Notes: generated by a model from the sequence alone, not told the origin. DNA of 64,000 nucleotides from Bacillus methanolicus (GCF_028888695.1 NZ_PNFF01000001.1:505501-569500), one strand, 5' to 3'. Counted from the stretch's first letter, positions 27,537-35,068 are shown. Translations and numbers: made by a program.

Positions 27537-29075
27537 ATGCATTCAGTACAACGGAAATTGACAGCAATTTCTCCTGCAACAGGGAAAGTGATTGCAGAAA
27601 TCGAAGAAACACCATTAGGTAAGGTTTCAGCGATTTATGAACAGGCAAGAGCGGCATTTCCAGTATGGCGTGACCTTTCCATTGCGGAACGGATCACTTA
27701 TTTAAAAAAATTGAAAGAGGTCATACTAACGGAGCTGGAAAATATCTCGGCGATTATATCCGATGATACGGGTAAAGTGAAAACTGAAGCCTTAACAGCT
27801 GATTTAATGCCGACGCTGGACGCAATTGGCCACATTTCAACAAGTGCGCAATCAGTTTTAAAGCGAAAGCGGGTTAAGACGCCATTATTGTTGTTTGGGA
27901 AGAAATCCTACATTGAATATTTTCCAAGAGGGGTCGTTCTTGTTATTTCGCCATGGAATTACCCGTTCCAACTGGCAATGGTGCCGGTACTTAGTGCACT
28001 TGCAGCGGGAAATACAGTGATTTTAAAGCCTTCCGAAGTTACACCGCTTGTTGGAAAATGCATGGAACAACTTTTCAAAAAAGCAGGATTTCCGGAAGGG
28101 GTTGTCCAAGTCGTACATGGAGGAAAGGAATTAGGGGCCGCACTCACGAAAGAAAAGCCGGATTATATATTTTTTACTGGATCCGTTAAAACAGGGAAAA
28201 TCATTCAAGAACAAGCAGCTAAAGATCTAATTCCTACGACACTGGAACTCGGCGGTAAAGACCCAATGATCGTATTTGCCGATGCCAATATTGAAAGAGC
28301 TGCAAAAGGCGCCGTATGGGCGGCTTTTACAAATAGCGGGCAAGTTTGTATGAGTGCAGAAAGGATTTATGTAGAGAGACCTGTTTTTCGGAAATTCGTT
28401 GAATTGGTGAAGAAGGAAGTTGAAGCTTTGCGCCACGGGATCGAGGAAAATGACGATGTCGGTTCAATGACATTTCCGGCTCAAAGAGAAATTGTTAGAC
28501 AGCAACTGGAAGAAGCATTGGCTGAGGGAGCTGTTATTGAAACAGGCAAACCGCCGCATGAATGGGATGACGGAATGTTTCTTCCTCTTACGGTAGTAAG
28601 CAATGTACAGCAGCGTATGAAAATAATTCAAGAAGAAACTTTTGGTCCGCTTCTCCCAGTTATCCCGTTTGACAGCGAGGAAGAAGCTATCAAATATGCC
28701 AATGATACGGAATACGGCCTTAATGCCAGTGTTTGGAGCAGTGACATTGGTAAAGCAAGGAGAGTCGCATCCAAATTAATAACAGGTTCAGTCGTCATAA
28801 ATGATGCCATCATTTCATTTGTTAACCAATCCCTTCCTTTCGGTGGAGTAAAAAAAAGCGGAATCGGCCGTTATCACGGGAATGCGGGGCTGCTAATATT
28901 TTGCCATGAAAAAGCAGTCGTCGAAGATTTGGGTAAGCGTATATCAGAAGTATATTGGTATCCTTATAAAGGGAAGTATCCTATCTATTTAAATTTTTTT
29001 AAAAGTTATTTTTCTGAAAAGAAAGATTGGGTCGGAATCGTCAAAAGTTATCTTAAGTTAATGAAAAAATCTTAA
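27537..29075 (+). CDS. NAD(P)-dependent aldehyde dehydrogenase
   Basis: Oxidises an aldehyde to the acid. The 512-residue protein has ISPWNYPFQ (138-146), LKPSEVTP, general-base Glu237 in LELGGKDP and nucleophile Cys271 in FTNSGQVCMS. The C-terminal 60 residues extend beyond the minimal fold and are aromatic and basic (YPIYLNFFKSYFSEKKDW), perhaps for membrane association. GTGAGGTGA lies 6 bases before ATG 27537; ATG 27531 directly abuts it. The family is clear but the substrate is not; class-3/YwdH-like enzymes are the nearest I recall. It is flanked by terminators on both sides. Confidence 0.9.
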   Translation: MHSVQRKLTAISPATGKVIAEIEETPLGKVSAIYEQARAAFPVWRDLSIAERITYLKKLKEVILTELENISAIISDDTGKVKTEALTADLMPTLDAIGHISTSAQSVLKRKRVKTPLLLFGKKSYIEYFPRGVVLVISPWNYPFQLAMVPVLSALAAGNTVILKPSEVTPLVGKCMEQLFKKAGFPEGVVQVVHGGKELGAALTKEKPDYIFFTGSVKTGKIIQEQAAKDLIPTTLELGGKDPMIVFADANIERAAKGAVWAAFTNSGQVCMSAERIYVERPVFRKFVELVKKEVEALRHGIEENDDVGSMTFPAQREIVRQQLEEALAEGAVIETGKPPHEWDDGMFLPLTVVSNVQQRMKIIQEETFGPLLPVIPFDSEEEAIKYANDTEYGLNASVWSSDIGKARRVASKLITGSVVINDAIISFVNQSLPFGGVKKSGIGRYHGNAGLLIFCHEKAVVEDLGKRISEVYWYPYKGKYPIYLNFFKSYFSEKKDWVGIVKSYLKLMKKS

Positions 29076-29081
29076 ATTTTG

Positions 29082-29112
29082 GGCCGTTCTTGCAAATGGA
29101 ACGGCCTTATTT
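29082..29112 (+). terminator. Terminator after the aldehyde dehydrogenase gene
   Basis: GGCCGTTC (29082-29089) and GAACGGCC (29099-29106) followed by TTATTTACTTTTTA. Confidence 0.82.
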
Positions 29113-29200
29113 ACTTTTTATTCCATTTCTAGGATTTACAACATAAAAAATGAAAAGTAGCGCAAAATATCATTACTGATGTAATGCTGGAGGATTTAGG

Positions 29201-29275
29201 ATGAAACCGAAAATGAAAATGACCGCTGTTTTTTCTTTATTTTTCAATATTTTTATTAAAGAAATAAAACATTAA
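29201..29275 (+). CDS. Possible 24-residue leader ORF upstream of the membrane protein gene
   Basis: ATG 29201 has TGGAGG at 7-9 bases and opens MKPKMKMTAVFSLFFNIFIK before stopping at 29275, eight bases ahead of the next start. The downstream gene has no good ribosome binding site of its own, so this mini-ORF could couple translation to it. It could equally be a chance ORF or a truncated membrane gene; I see no homolog. Confidence 0.35.
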   Translation: MKPKMKMTAVFSLFFNIFIKEIKH

Positions 29276-29282
29276 TTGTCAA

Positions 29283-29753
29283 ATGAACAAAATAACAAAA
29301 CTTGAAGCGGTCTTATGGAGTATTGCATTACCCGGTTTCAGCCAACTATTATACGGAAGTTTTCTTAAAGGAATTTTGTTTGTCGTGTTCGAGGTTTTCA
29401 TCAATTTGAACAGCAACTTTAATTTAGCCATTATGTACAGTTTTCAAGGGGAAATCGAAAAAGCATTTGAAGTGACTGACTTTCAGTGGCTTATGTTTTA
29501 CCCGTGTTTATATATGATGGCCATGTGGGATGCCTACAAAGCAGCAAGCCAAGAGGAAGAAAAGTTTTCTTTTCTCCCATTTGTTTTTGGAGCTTACTTT
29601 GTTACGGTCGGATTAATGTATTCTCCTACATTTAAGCTTTTTGGAGTATTTCCCGGCCCTGTTTTTACACCGATGATATTTTTGATACCGGGAATTTCTA
29701 TAGGTTTCCTCATAAAATTTTTACTTTTAAAATGCGACAATCAAAAACAATAG
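29283..29753 (+). CDS. Small integral membrane protein, unrecognised
   Basis: A 156-residue protein with about four membrane segments. The N-terminal SIALPGFSQLLYGSFLKGIL resembles the Pro-Gly-x-Gly/Ser-Q-x-Y-G hairpin seen in TM2/DUF5683-like proteins. A second hydrophobic hairpin and a final segment (FTPMIFLIPGISIGFLIKFL) follow, ending in a charged tail. No catalytic motif is visible. The start lacks an obvious ribosome binding site and may depend on the 24-codon ORF just upstream. Its terminator palindrome has been split by the insertion sequence that follows. Confidence 0.7.
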   Translation: MNKITKLEAVLWSIALPGFSQLLYGSFLKGILFVVFEVFINLNSNFNLAIMYSFQGEIEKAFEVTDFQWLMFYPCLYMMAMWDAYKAASQEEEKFSFLPFVFGAYFVTVGLMYSPTFKLFGVFPGPVFTPMIFLIPGISIGFLIKFLLLKCDNQKQ

Positions 29754-29981
29754 CTGCAAAATCTGCAGATCACGATCTAATTTCGAAGAAAAGCTGTTTA
29801 GGGATGTTATTGCAGGGAAAATATTCCTTATTTTGTTTCTTTATCTTTACCCCCACAAAAACATTATCTTAATACGTAACCATTTAATGAAAAAGTGGCC
29901 ACTTAATAAATTCGAGAGGTGTATGAACGAAAATCTTTTATAAAGATAAAGAACAAAATTTAAAAAAGCTTATAAAACAGA

Positions 29982-30001
29982 TAGCCAATAGTATTGGCTA
30001 T
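29982..30001 (+). repeat. Left 20-bp direct repeat flanking the insertion sequence
   Basis: TAGCCAATAGTATTGGCTAT, itself a palindrome, repeated exactly at 31543-31562. The right copy is followed by TTTTTTC, so the original site looks like an intrinsic terminator hairpin into which the element inserted. Confidence 0.85.
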
Positions 30002-30010
30002 CAGACTGTC

Positions 30011-30061
30011 GACAAACCGCAACTCAAATGCTTCATTTGAGTTGCGGTTTGTCTTTTTTTT
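30011..30061 (+). terminator. IS-borne 20-bp-stem terminator at the left end
   Basis: Twenty-bp perfect stem (30011-30030 with 30034-30053, loop CTT) followed by T8. It stops rightward transcription entering the element antisense to the transposase and replaces the host terminator that was split. Confidence 0.88.
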
Positions 30062-30091
30062 GCTCATCATTTTCTAAGATTCTTATCTTAT

Positions 30092-31447
30092 TTAGGCTGG
30101 ACATGGTCTTTTCCATGTCCAGTTTGCCATTTTCTTTAAGTTCATGGCAGCGAAAGTAAGCATCGCCTGCATGGACAATTTTTCCAGTCCCCGAAGGGTT
30201 GTCCATCGCATGCCATGCTTCTCTTTTCCATCGGCAAAGACTCGTTCAATCGTTTCTTTGCGCTTCTCATATATGTTTTTATTGATCTCTGTATGCCTTA
30301 AATGATCGGCTTCTTCCACATAATGTTCCCAAATGTGGCGATGAATGAATTTGGTATGATCTTTATTTTGGGTACACTTTTCTAAGAACGGGCACGTTTT
30401 ACATATTTCCGGATTAGAAGCGTACTGTCGATATCCTTCTCTTGTCGTGGTTCGGTATTCAAGAATTTGGTTGTTTGGGCAGATATAACAATCATAATGT
30501 TCATCGTATACATACTCATACTTTTTAAAGAAACCGTCTTTTGTTCTTGGTCTTGTATATGGCATAACGGGACGAATCTCTTTGTCCAATAGACTTTTCG
30601 CATTCGCTGGGGTTTTGTATCCGGCATCTACGGCTACTGCAGTTGGTTTGCCTACTTTTTCGATGACTTGTTCGAGTAATTGACCAAACACCTGACTATC
30701 ATGAATATTCGCTCCCGTTACCTTGGTAGCTAAGACAAAGCCTTTTGCGTCACATGCGGTATGAAATGAATAGGCAAACATCTTTTCCCGTTCATCTTTT
30801 ACGTAATAGCCACTATCAGGATCTGTTTTACTGACCTTTATTTCCTTGGTTTCTTCCTTCTCTTTCGGGGGAAAGGGCTTTTTTCCATGGTTTTCGCGGT
30901 CTTGGTTAATCTCTAACTCTAATTGCGCTTGATAGCTTTTTGTTTCTGCCCGGACAATTTTCTTATCGTACTTCTTTTTATTGGCGCTTGCTTTGACATG
31001 TGTAGAATCAATAAAGGCAACAGAAGGGTCTACTAACCCTTTATTCATCGCTTCTTCTAAGATACGATAAAAAATCTGTTCAAATAAATCAGTACCTTGA
31101 AAGCGACGAACATAATTCTTGCCGAACGTTGAAAAATGAGGAATTTTCTCTGTGAAACCATATCCTAAGAACCATCGATACGCCACGTTGGTTTCAATTT
31201 CTTTGATCGTTTGACGCATGGACCGAATACCAAATAAATACTGCACAAAGACCATTTTAATGAGCACAACAGGATCAATACTAGGCCTTCCGTTATCTAG
31301 GCAATAGGTATCTTTGACAAGATCGTAAATAAAATCAAAGTCTATGGCTTGTTCAATCTTCCTTACCAAATGATCTTCTGGAACCAATTGATCAAGAGCC
31401 ACCATTTCCAATTGATTTCGATTATTGACTGTACGCTTCGATAACAT
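30092..31447 (-). CDS. IS1182 family transposase
   Basis: DDE transposase of 451 residues. The N-terminal DUF772-type domain (GRPSIDPVVLIKMVFVQYLFGI) is followed by the catalytic region: FIDSTHVKA with the first Asp, AVDAGYKTPAN with the second, and the late ERVFADGKEKHGMRWTTLRG containing the Glu. A Cys cluster (CPNNQIL; CKTCPFLEKC) lies before the last motif, as usual in the family. No frameshift or internal stop is present. It is transcribed leftward, away from sigI. Confidence 0.95.
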   Translation of the reverse strand: MLSKRTVNNRNQLEMVALDQLVPEDHLVRKIEQAIDFDFIYDLVKDTYCLDNGRPSIDPVVLIKMVFVQYLFGIRSMRQTIKEIETNVAYRWFLGYGFTEKIPHFSTFGKNYVRRFQGTDLFEQIFYRILEEAMNKGLVDPSVAFIDSTHVKASANKKKYDKKIVRAETKSYQAQLELEINQDRENHGKKPFPPKEKEETKEIKVSKTDPDSGYYVKDEREKMFAYSFHTACDAKGFVLATKVTGANIHDSQVFGQLLEQVIEKVGKPTAVAVDAGYKTPANAKSLLDKEIRPVMPYTRPRTKDGFFKKYEYVYDEHYDCYICPNNQILEYRTTTREGYRQYASNPEICKTCPFLEKCTQNKDHTKFIHRHIWEHYVEEADHLRHTEINKNIYEKRKETIERVFADGKEKHGMRWTTLRGLEKLSMQAMLTFAAMNLKKMANWTWKRPCPA

Positions 31448-31542
31448 CCTAAATTTCCCCCGTTAACCAAGAATTCTATCCCTATTGTACAAAAAAAGCC
31501 TGTAGATTTAGCCCCTAGTTAGGGACTTTGTCTACAAGCTGC

Positions 31543-31562
31543 TAGCCAATAGTATTGGCTAT
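31543..31562 (+). repeat. Right 20-bp direct repeat flanking the insertion sequence
   Basis: Identical to 29982-30001 and followed by TTTTTTC; this copy keeps the T tract of the presumed pre-insertion terminator. Confidence 0.85.
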
Positions 31563-31635
31563 TTTTTCTAATTGTTAAGGAAATTATAAATTTCATATGT
31601 TGTGTATAACTTTGAAATGAGTTTGTTGTAATCTG

Positions 31636-31746
31636 GCTCCAGCGCCCAGCCCCTCGAGGTCACAAGCCAAATCACTCCAGAGTCTATCGACTCTTGCGTG
31701 ATTCGTCTTGTGCTTGTCGGGGCTAAACGGGGCGCTTGCGCCTTTT
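31636..31746 (+). repeat. Full-length CCAGCGC...CTTGCGC dispersed hairpin repeat
   Basis: A 110-base sequence folding into nested stems: GCGCCC/GGGGCGC outside, AGCCCC/GGGGCT, CACAAG/CTTGTG, AATCAC/GTGATT and GAGTC/GACTC at the tip. It resembles a repeat I recognise from other Bacillus genomes (core ATCACTCCAGAGTC...GACTCTTGCGTGAT). Shortened copies occur at 18248-18300 and 56240-56280. It lies 5' of the sigI promoter. Confidence 0.75.
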
Positions 31747-31784
31747 GTTCTGCCTTGCCTTAAAATTCAATCATGCCTTCATAT

Positions 31785-31792
31785 GGTATAAT
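31785..31792 (+). promoter_or_regulatory. Extended -10 promoter element of sigI-rsgI
   Basis: TGGTATAAT contains a perfect TATAAT (31787-31792) with the TGn extension, 24 bases before the sigI ATG. A weak TTCAAT is 15 bases upstream. No sigma-I-type ACCCCC/CGAA pair was found here. Confidence 0.55.
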
Positions 31793-31815
31793 GTGTTGAG
31801 TAGAGAGGTGAGGCG

Positions 31816-32562
31816 ATGCTGAGCTTTTTATTTATTGCGAAAAAAAGAAAGAGAACATTGGAAGAAACGGTTGCGTTAATTCAAAAAGGCGATACAAAAC
31901 TCCTAAATGAGTTAATTCATTCATATAAGCCGTTTATAGCCAAAACGGTTTCAGCTGTTTGCAAAAGATATATCCATGAATCTGATGATGAATTTAGCAT
32001 TGGTCTTATTGCATTTAATGAAGCGATCCAAAAATACTCCCCGGAAAAAGGGAATTCTATGTTAAGCTTCGCCGAAATTCTTGTAAAAAGAAGAGTAATT
32101 GATTATATTCGAAATCAAACGAAAAACAAAAGTTTCAGCCTTTATATTGGTTCTGAACAGGAAGAGGAAGACACCCCGAGAACATCCATCGAGGATGACG
32201 CATCAATCGAAAACTATAAGAAAAAAAACGAAGAAGAAGTTCTCAAAGAAGAAATTATTCAATTTCAACAAGTATTAAAAAAATTCGGCTTAACATTTCA
32301 GGATTTAGTAGAAAATTCTCCAAAGCATGCAGATGCCAGAAAAAATGCAATGTTCGTAGCAAAAACTCTTGTGGAAGATGAAGAATTAAAGGTATTGCTG
32401 TTAGAAAAAAAAAGGCTGCCGATTAAGCATTTAGAAAAAAAAGTTCAGGTCAGCAGAAAAACAATTGAACGCAACCGAAAGTATATTATCGCTATTTCAA
32501 TTATTTTATTAGGGGATTATTTATATTTAAAGGATTATATTAAAGGGGTGTTAGAAACGTGA
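31816..32562 (+). CDS. sigI: RNA polymerase sigma factor SigI
   Basis: Sigma-70-like factor of 248 residues, of the SigI group linked to heat and cell-envelope responses in Bacilli. Region 2 includes the helix DDEFSIGLIAFNEAIQKY and FAEILVKRRVIDYIRNQ, matching the SigI group. The C-terminal domain ends with KVQVSRKTIERNRKYIIAIS as the DNA-binding helix-turn-helix. AGAGAGGTGAGGCG precedes ATG 31816. The stop overlaps the rsgI start by four bases (GTGA), the usual sigI-rsgI operon, so the pair is translationally coupled. Confidence 0.94.
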   Translation: MLSFLFIAKKRKRTLEETVALIQKGDTKLLNELIHSYKPFIAKTVSAVCKRYIHESDDEFSIGLIAFNEAIQKYSPEKGNSMLSFAEILVKRRVIDYIRNQTKNKSFSLYIGSEQEEEDTPRTSIEDDASIENYKKKNEEEVLKEEIIQFQQVLKKFGLTFQDLVENSPKHADARKNAMFVAKTLVEDEELKVLLLEKKRLPIKHLEKKVQVSRKTIERNRKYIIAISIILLGDYLYLKDYIKGVLET

Positions 32563-33866
32563 AAAAGGGGATTATCATGGAAATAGACGACGTTTTTTTA
32601 ACGTTGTTAACCCCTGATGGCGAATTTTTGCGGGCAAGAAAGCAGCATAATCATTATCAAATCGGGCAGGAAGTTGATTTTTTTCCAGTTGCGGCAATAG
32701 ATAGAAAAAAGCCGCTTTTAATGAACCTGTTTTCTTCTTTTAAAGGAAAAGCGGTTGCGGCGGCCGCACTGGCAATGCTTTTATTAGTGATTTTGTTTTT
32801 TCCCTATTATCAAAATGGCCAGGTTTATGCGTATATGTCGATTGACATAAATCCGAGCTTGGAACTTGGGGTCAATGAAAATCTTCAAGTAATTGAACTG
32901 ACATCATATAATAAAGAAGGACAAACAATTATTAAGGAAATTGATGATTGGAAAAAAGAAGATTTTGTCATTGTTACAGAAAAAATTCTAGCTAAAATTA
33001 AAGAAAAGGGCTACATTAACGAGAATAAAGATTTGGTTATTTCTACTGTTTATGCAGGTAAAAGAGAGACATCTTCTGACCGGGAAATTATGAAAGAATT
33101 GAAAAAAATCGAATCAGACATGCAGAAACAAGATCTTAAAGTGACAATCATTGAAGGGACTGCCGAAGAGAGAGAAAAAGCAATTAAGCAAGGTGTCACT
33201 ACCGGTACATATAAAAAACAGCAAGAAATAATATTCGAAACTTCTTCAAGTAAGAAAATCGATACGCCCGTATCTCAAGAGAACAGAGCAAATGATAAAA
33301 ATCGCAGTAAGCCCCAGTTTGGAGCAAAACAGCAACATAACATGGTCGAAACGAATAAAGAAACTTCTCATATGCCCGTACCCGGGTTTCAGAAAAAAGA
33401 AGTTCTTCAGAAACAAAGGGAATTAGAAGAGAAAAATCAGAAAAGGCAGCATGAAGAGAATCCATTTCCTATACAGCATAAGAAGCAAGAAAACAAACCG
33501 AAAGAACATGATGAAAATCGGGATCAACATAATAAAGATGACAAGTCTGTAAATCAGTCGAGAGAAAAGAATGAGAGCTATCAGAAAAATAATTTTGGCG
33601 AAGTGAAAAATAGACTGCGCGAAGAAAAAAACAACATTGATGTACAAAAAAATAAACTGCGTCAAGAAAAAAATAATTTTGGTGAATTAAAAAATCAACA
33701 ACGTCAAGAGAGAAACAATAATGGTGAACAGAAAAATAAACCACGCCATGAGAAAAACAATAGAGGCGAACAGAAAAATAAAGCTGGTAAAGAGAAAAAT
33801 AATACTGGCGAAAAGAATCAAAGAAAAAAAGGGGATAAACATGATAAAGAAAAGTCCGGTGATTAA
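32559..33866 (+). CDS. rsgI: Anti-sigma-I factor RsgI with C-terminal 14-residue repeats
   Basis: Membrane anti-sigma factor of 435 residues (GTG start). The cytoplasmic RsgI_N domain occupies about residues 1-50 (KGIIMEIDDVFLTLLTPDGE). One membrane helix spans about 65-83 (AVAAAALAMLLLVILFF), and an extracellular juxtamembrane domain contains YMSIDINPSLELGVNENLQV. The Asn98-Pro99 bond in this motif corresponds to the site of autoproteolysis described for RsgI proteins. The rest is highly charged and low in hydrophobics, ending in six tandem 14-residue repeats (residues 344-427). No carbohydrate-binding module is seen, unlike clostridial RsgI sensors. Confidence 0.92.
   Translation: MKKGIIMEIDDVFLTLLTPDGEFLRARKQHNHYQIGQEVDFFPVAAIDRKKPLLMNLFSSFKGKAVAAAALAMLLLVILFFPYYQNGQVYAYMSIDINPSLELGVNENLQVIELTSYNKEGQTIIKEIDDWKKEDFVIVTEKILAKIKEKGYINENKDLVISTVYAGKRETSSDREIMKELKKIESDMQKQDLKVTIIEGTAEEREKAIKQGVTTGTYKKQQEIIFETSSSKKIDTPVSQENRANDKNRSKPQFGAKQQHNMVETNKETSHMPVPGFQKKEVLQKQRELEEKNQKRQHEENPFPIQHKKQENKPKEHDENRDQHNKDDKSVNQSREKNESYQKNNFGEVKNRLREEKNNIDVQKNKLRQEKNNFGELKNQQRQERNNNGEQKNKPRHEKNNRGEQKNKAGKEKNNTGEKNQRKKGDKHDKEKSGD
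33588..33839 (+). repeat. 42-bp tandem repeats encoding six 14-residue units in RsgI
   Basis: Six consecutive units fit the form NNxGExKNKxRxEK: NNFGEVKNRLREEK, NNIDVQKNKLRQEK, NNFGELKNQQRQER, NNNGEQKNKPRHEK, NNRGEQKNKAGKEK, NNTGEKNQRKKGDK. DNA identity between units is partial, so the array is older than the 45-bp array at 13704. Confidence 0.88.
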
Positions 33867-33880
33867 AACCGGACTTTTTT
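33851..33880 (+). terminator. Terminator of sigI-rsgI
   Basis: AAAGTCCGGT (33851-33860) and ACCGGACTTT (33868-33877) followed by TTT; the rsgI stop codon is in the loop. Confidence 0.9.
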
Positions 33881-33897
33881 GCCATTTTATTTGATTT

Positions 33898-34098
33898 TTA
33901 TTGGTTGTTTTGTCCTGATAATTGGGCTTGAGCTTGTTGTACAAGCCGTTTTGTGATTTCTCCACCTACGGAACCGTTTGCACGGGATGCCGTATCAGAC
34001 CCTAAATTGACTCCAAATTCTTGAGCAATTTCATATTTTACTTGGTCTAAGTATTGTTCAAGCCCCGGAACAAGCAATTTATTACTGCTTCTAGCCAT
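33898..34098 (-). CDS. Alpha/beta-type small acid-soluble spore protein (SASP)
   Basis: A 66-residue DNA-binding spore protein that saturates and protects forespore DNA. It has the family core [20 protein letters not shown] followed by EITKRLVQ, including the GPR protease cleavage region (E-FGVNLG). AAGGAG precedes the ATG at 34098. Expression would be forespore sigma-G-dependent by family rule; the upstream region has a TGAATT but no convincing -10. A perfect hairpin (34121-34142) lies between promoter region and ribosome binding site. Confidence 0.96.
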   Translation of the reverse strand: MARSSNKLLVPGLEQYLDQVKYEIAQEFGVNLGSDTASRANGSVGGEITKRLVQQAQAQLSGQNNQ

Positions 34099-34120
34099 CT
34101 ATTTCAACTCCTTGCTCATT

Positions 34121-34142
34121 TTACAGAGAAAATTCTCTGTAA
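34121..34142 (-). promoter_or_regulatory. Hairpin in the SASP mRNA leader
   Basis: Nine-bp perfect arms TTACAGAGA and TCTCTGTAA with a 4-base AT loop, just upstream of the ribosome binding site. A role in mRNA stability is only a guess. Confidence 0.4.
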
Positions 34143-34237
34143 CAGTAGTTTAGATCACAAGAAAAAATTCATGTGTGGAAATGTTTATCGGTAATGGTAC
34201 GAATAAGGGACGGACCCATCAGGAGTCAGCCCTTTTC

Positions 34238-34570
34238 TTAGTCTTTCCCGTGACCAACGTCTTTTGTCGGATGCATAAAAGGAGATCCTTGCGGCTTCTT
34301 TTTGCTTTCAAGTAGTTCTCTGTTTTCGGAAGTATTCCAGCCGATATCATTCGTCGGGTGCACCCATTCGTCCCCCGACATAATCGCAGGGTCAGTATTG
34401 TCGCTCCATTTTTCAAGCGGGGAATCAGGAGATGCGTACTTGCTGTCTCCAATGATAACTCCGAACGAATTCTCGAATGGAGGTTCCATCTCTATTCCGG
34501 TTCCTTTAAAGCTTGGTGCATGAATTTGATGTGGCAACGTTCCGTCTATATCGAGCTTTTTCTCTTTCAT
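34238..34570 (-). CDS. DUF3905 family protein
   Basis: A 110-residue hydrophilic protein with the family-like sequence LPHQIHAPSFKGTGIEMEPP near the N-terminus, FGVIIGDSKYASPDSPLEKW in the middle, and DEWVHPTNDIGWNTSENREL followed by a second HPTKDVGHGKD. The repeated HPT(N/K)D(I/V)G motif is notable. Function is unknown; it occurs in spore-forming Bacillaceae as far as I recall. The neighbours are a SASP gene and two SASP-like ORFs, so a sporulation role is a guess. The 34200-34235 stretch downstream may form a weak terminator. Confidence 0.72.
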   Translation of the reverse strand: MKEKKLDIDGTLPHQIHAPSFKGTGIEMEPPFENSFGVIIGDSKYASPDSPLEKWSDNTDPAIMSGDEWVHPTNDIGWNTSENRELLESKKKPQGSPFMHPTKDVGHGKD

Positions 34571-34718
34571 AGTCTCATCCTTTTTTATTTATTTTTTGCC
34601 CTTTTTGTGTTCTTATTAGAAAAAAAGGATTGAAAAATAAGGAAAATGATGAATGAATGTTTTCTGCTGATATGATAAAAAATAAAACCATGCTATTGAT
34701 AAAGCAGGAGGCAAAAAC

Positions 34719-34880
34719 ATGGCAAAGAGAAAAGCGGAAGTGAATGCAGTAGAAAAATATAGTAAAACACCGAAAAAAAATCTGCAGGAAAGCGAATTTT
34801 CCGCAGAATTCAGTCAAGGTGAAGATCCGATGAAAATGGCGAACCGAAATTCCAAACACGGAAGAGAAGGAAGAACGTAA
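34719..34880 (+). CDS. Small SASP-like protein, 53 residues, unrecognised
   Basis: MAKRKAEVNAVEKYSKTPKK begins this basic protein, followed by ESEFSAEFSQGEDPMKMANR and a tail NSKHGREGRT. AGGAGG sits 7 bases before ATG 34719, strongly supporting translation. The short, Lys/Asn/Gln-rich composition and the EF.xEF motif recall gamma-type SASPs (which have TEFASET), but it is not a standard member. A second ORF with the similar VEFGSEFG starts one base after its stop. Position next to a SASP gene supports a spore role; none is proven. Confidence 0.7.
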   Translation: MAKRKAEVNAVEKYSKTPKKNLQESEFSAEFSQGEDPMKMANRNSKHGREGRT

Positions 34881-34881
34881 A

Positions 34882-35031
34882 ATGAAAAAGAAAAAAGATA
34901 AGCAAAACGCAAACAGTGCGAATGTTGAATTTGGCAGCGAATTTGGAGATATAAATGCAAATAAATTTTTCGAGATATCATTTATGAATCAAAAAAATAA
35001 GGAAAAATCTGATCAGAAGTCAGATTGCTAA
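34882..35031 (+). CDS. Small SASP-like protein, 49 residues, unrecognised
   Basis: MKKKKDKQNANSANVEFGSE, then FGDINANKFFEIS and a lysine-rich tail ending SDQKSDC. It starts one base after the stop of the preceding ORF, with AGAAGGA overlapping that ORF as ribosome binding site, so the two form an operon. The shared (V/S)EFxxEF motif suggests the two are diverged paralogs. A hairpin terminator follows within 6 bases. Confidence 0.65.
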   Translation: MKKKKDKQNANSANVEFGSEFGDINANKFFEISFMNQKNKEKSDQKSDC

Positions 35032-35036
35032 AAAGA

Positions 35037-35068
35037 AAAGCCGGACCTGCTTTTAAGAGGCCGGCTTT
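35037..35068 (+). terminator. Shared convergent terminator
   Basis: AAAGCCGG (35037-35044) pairs with CCGGCTTT (35061-35068) with inner CCT/AGG. It serves the small spore-type operon on the plus strand and, overlapping its last codons, the radical SAM gene on the minus strand. Confidence 0.72.

Larger units (their letters stand above)
30002..31542 (-). mobile_element. IS1182-family insertion sequence, apparently intact
   Basis: About 1.54 kb with one transposase gene. Ends are imperfect inverted repeats: left CAGACTGTCGACAAAC and right (read inward) CAGCTTGTAGACAAAG, sharing CAG, TGT and GACAAA. It is bordered by 20-bp direct repeats of a palindromic sequence, in line with insertion of this family into stem-loops. 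Exact ends are uncertain by one or two bases. The transposase is full length, so the copy may still be active. Confidence 0.88.

Noticed and set aside
33469-33885. 138-codon aromatic-rich ORF antisense to rsgI
   Set aside because: Produced by the Lys/Asn/Gln-rich repeats read backwards; no start signals.
34203-34236. Possible further copy of the GGGTCTGAC element downstream of the DUF3905 gene
   Set aside because: Read on the minus strand, GGGCTGACTCC and GGGTCCGTCCC resemble the borders, but the match is too degenerate to separate from an ordinary weak terminator.
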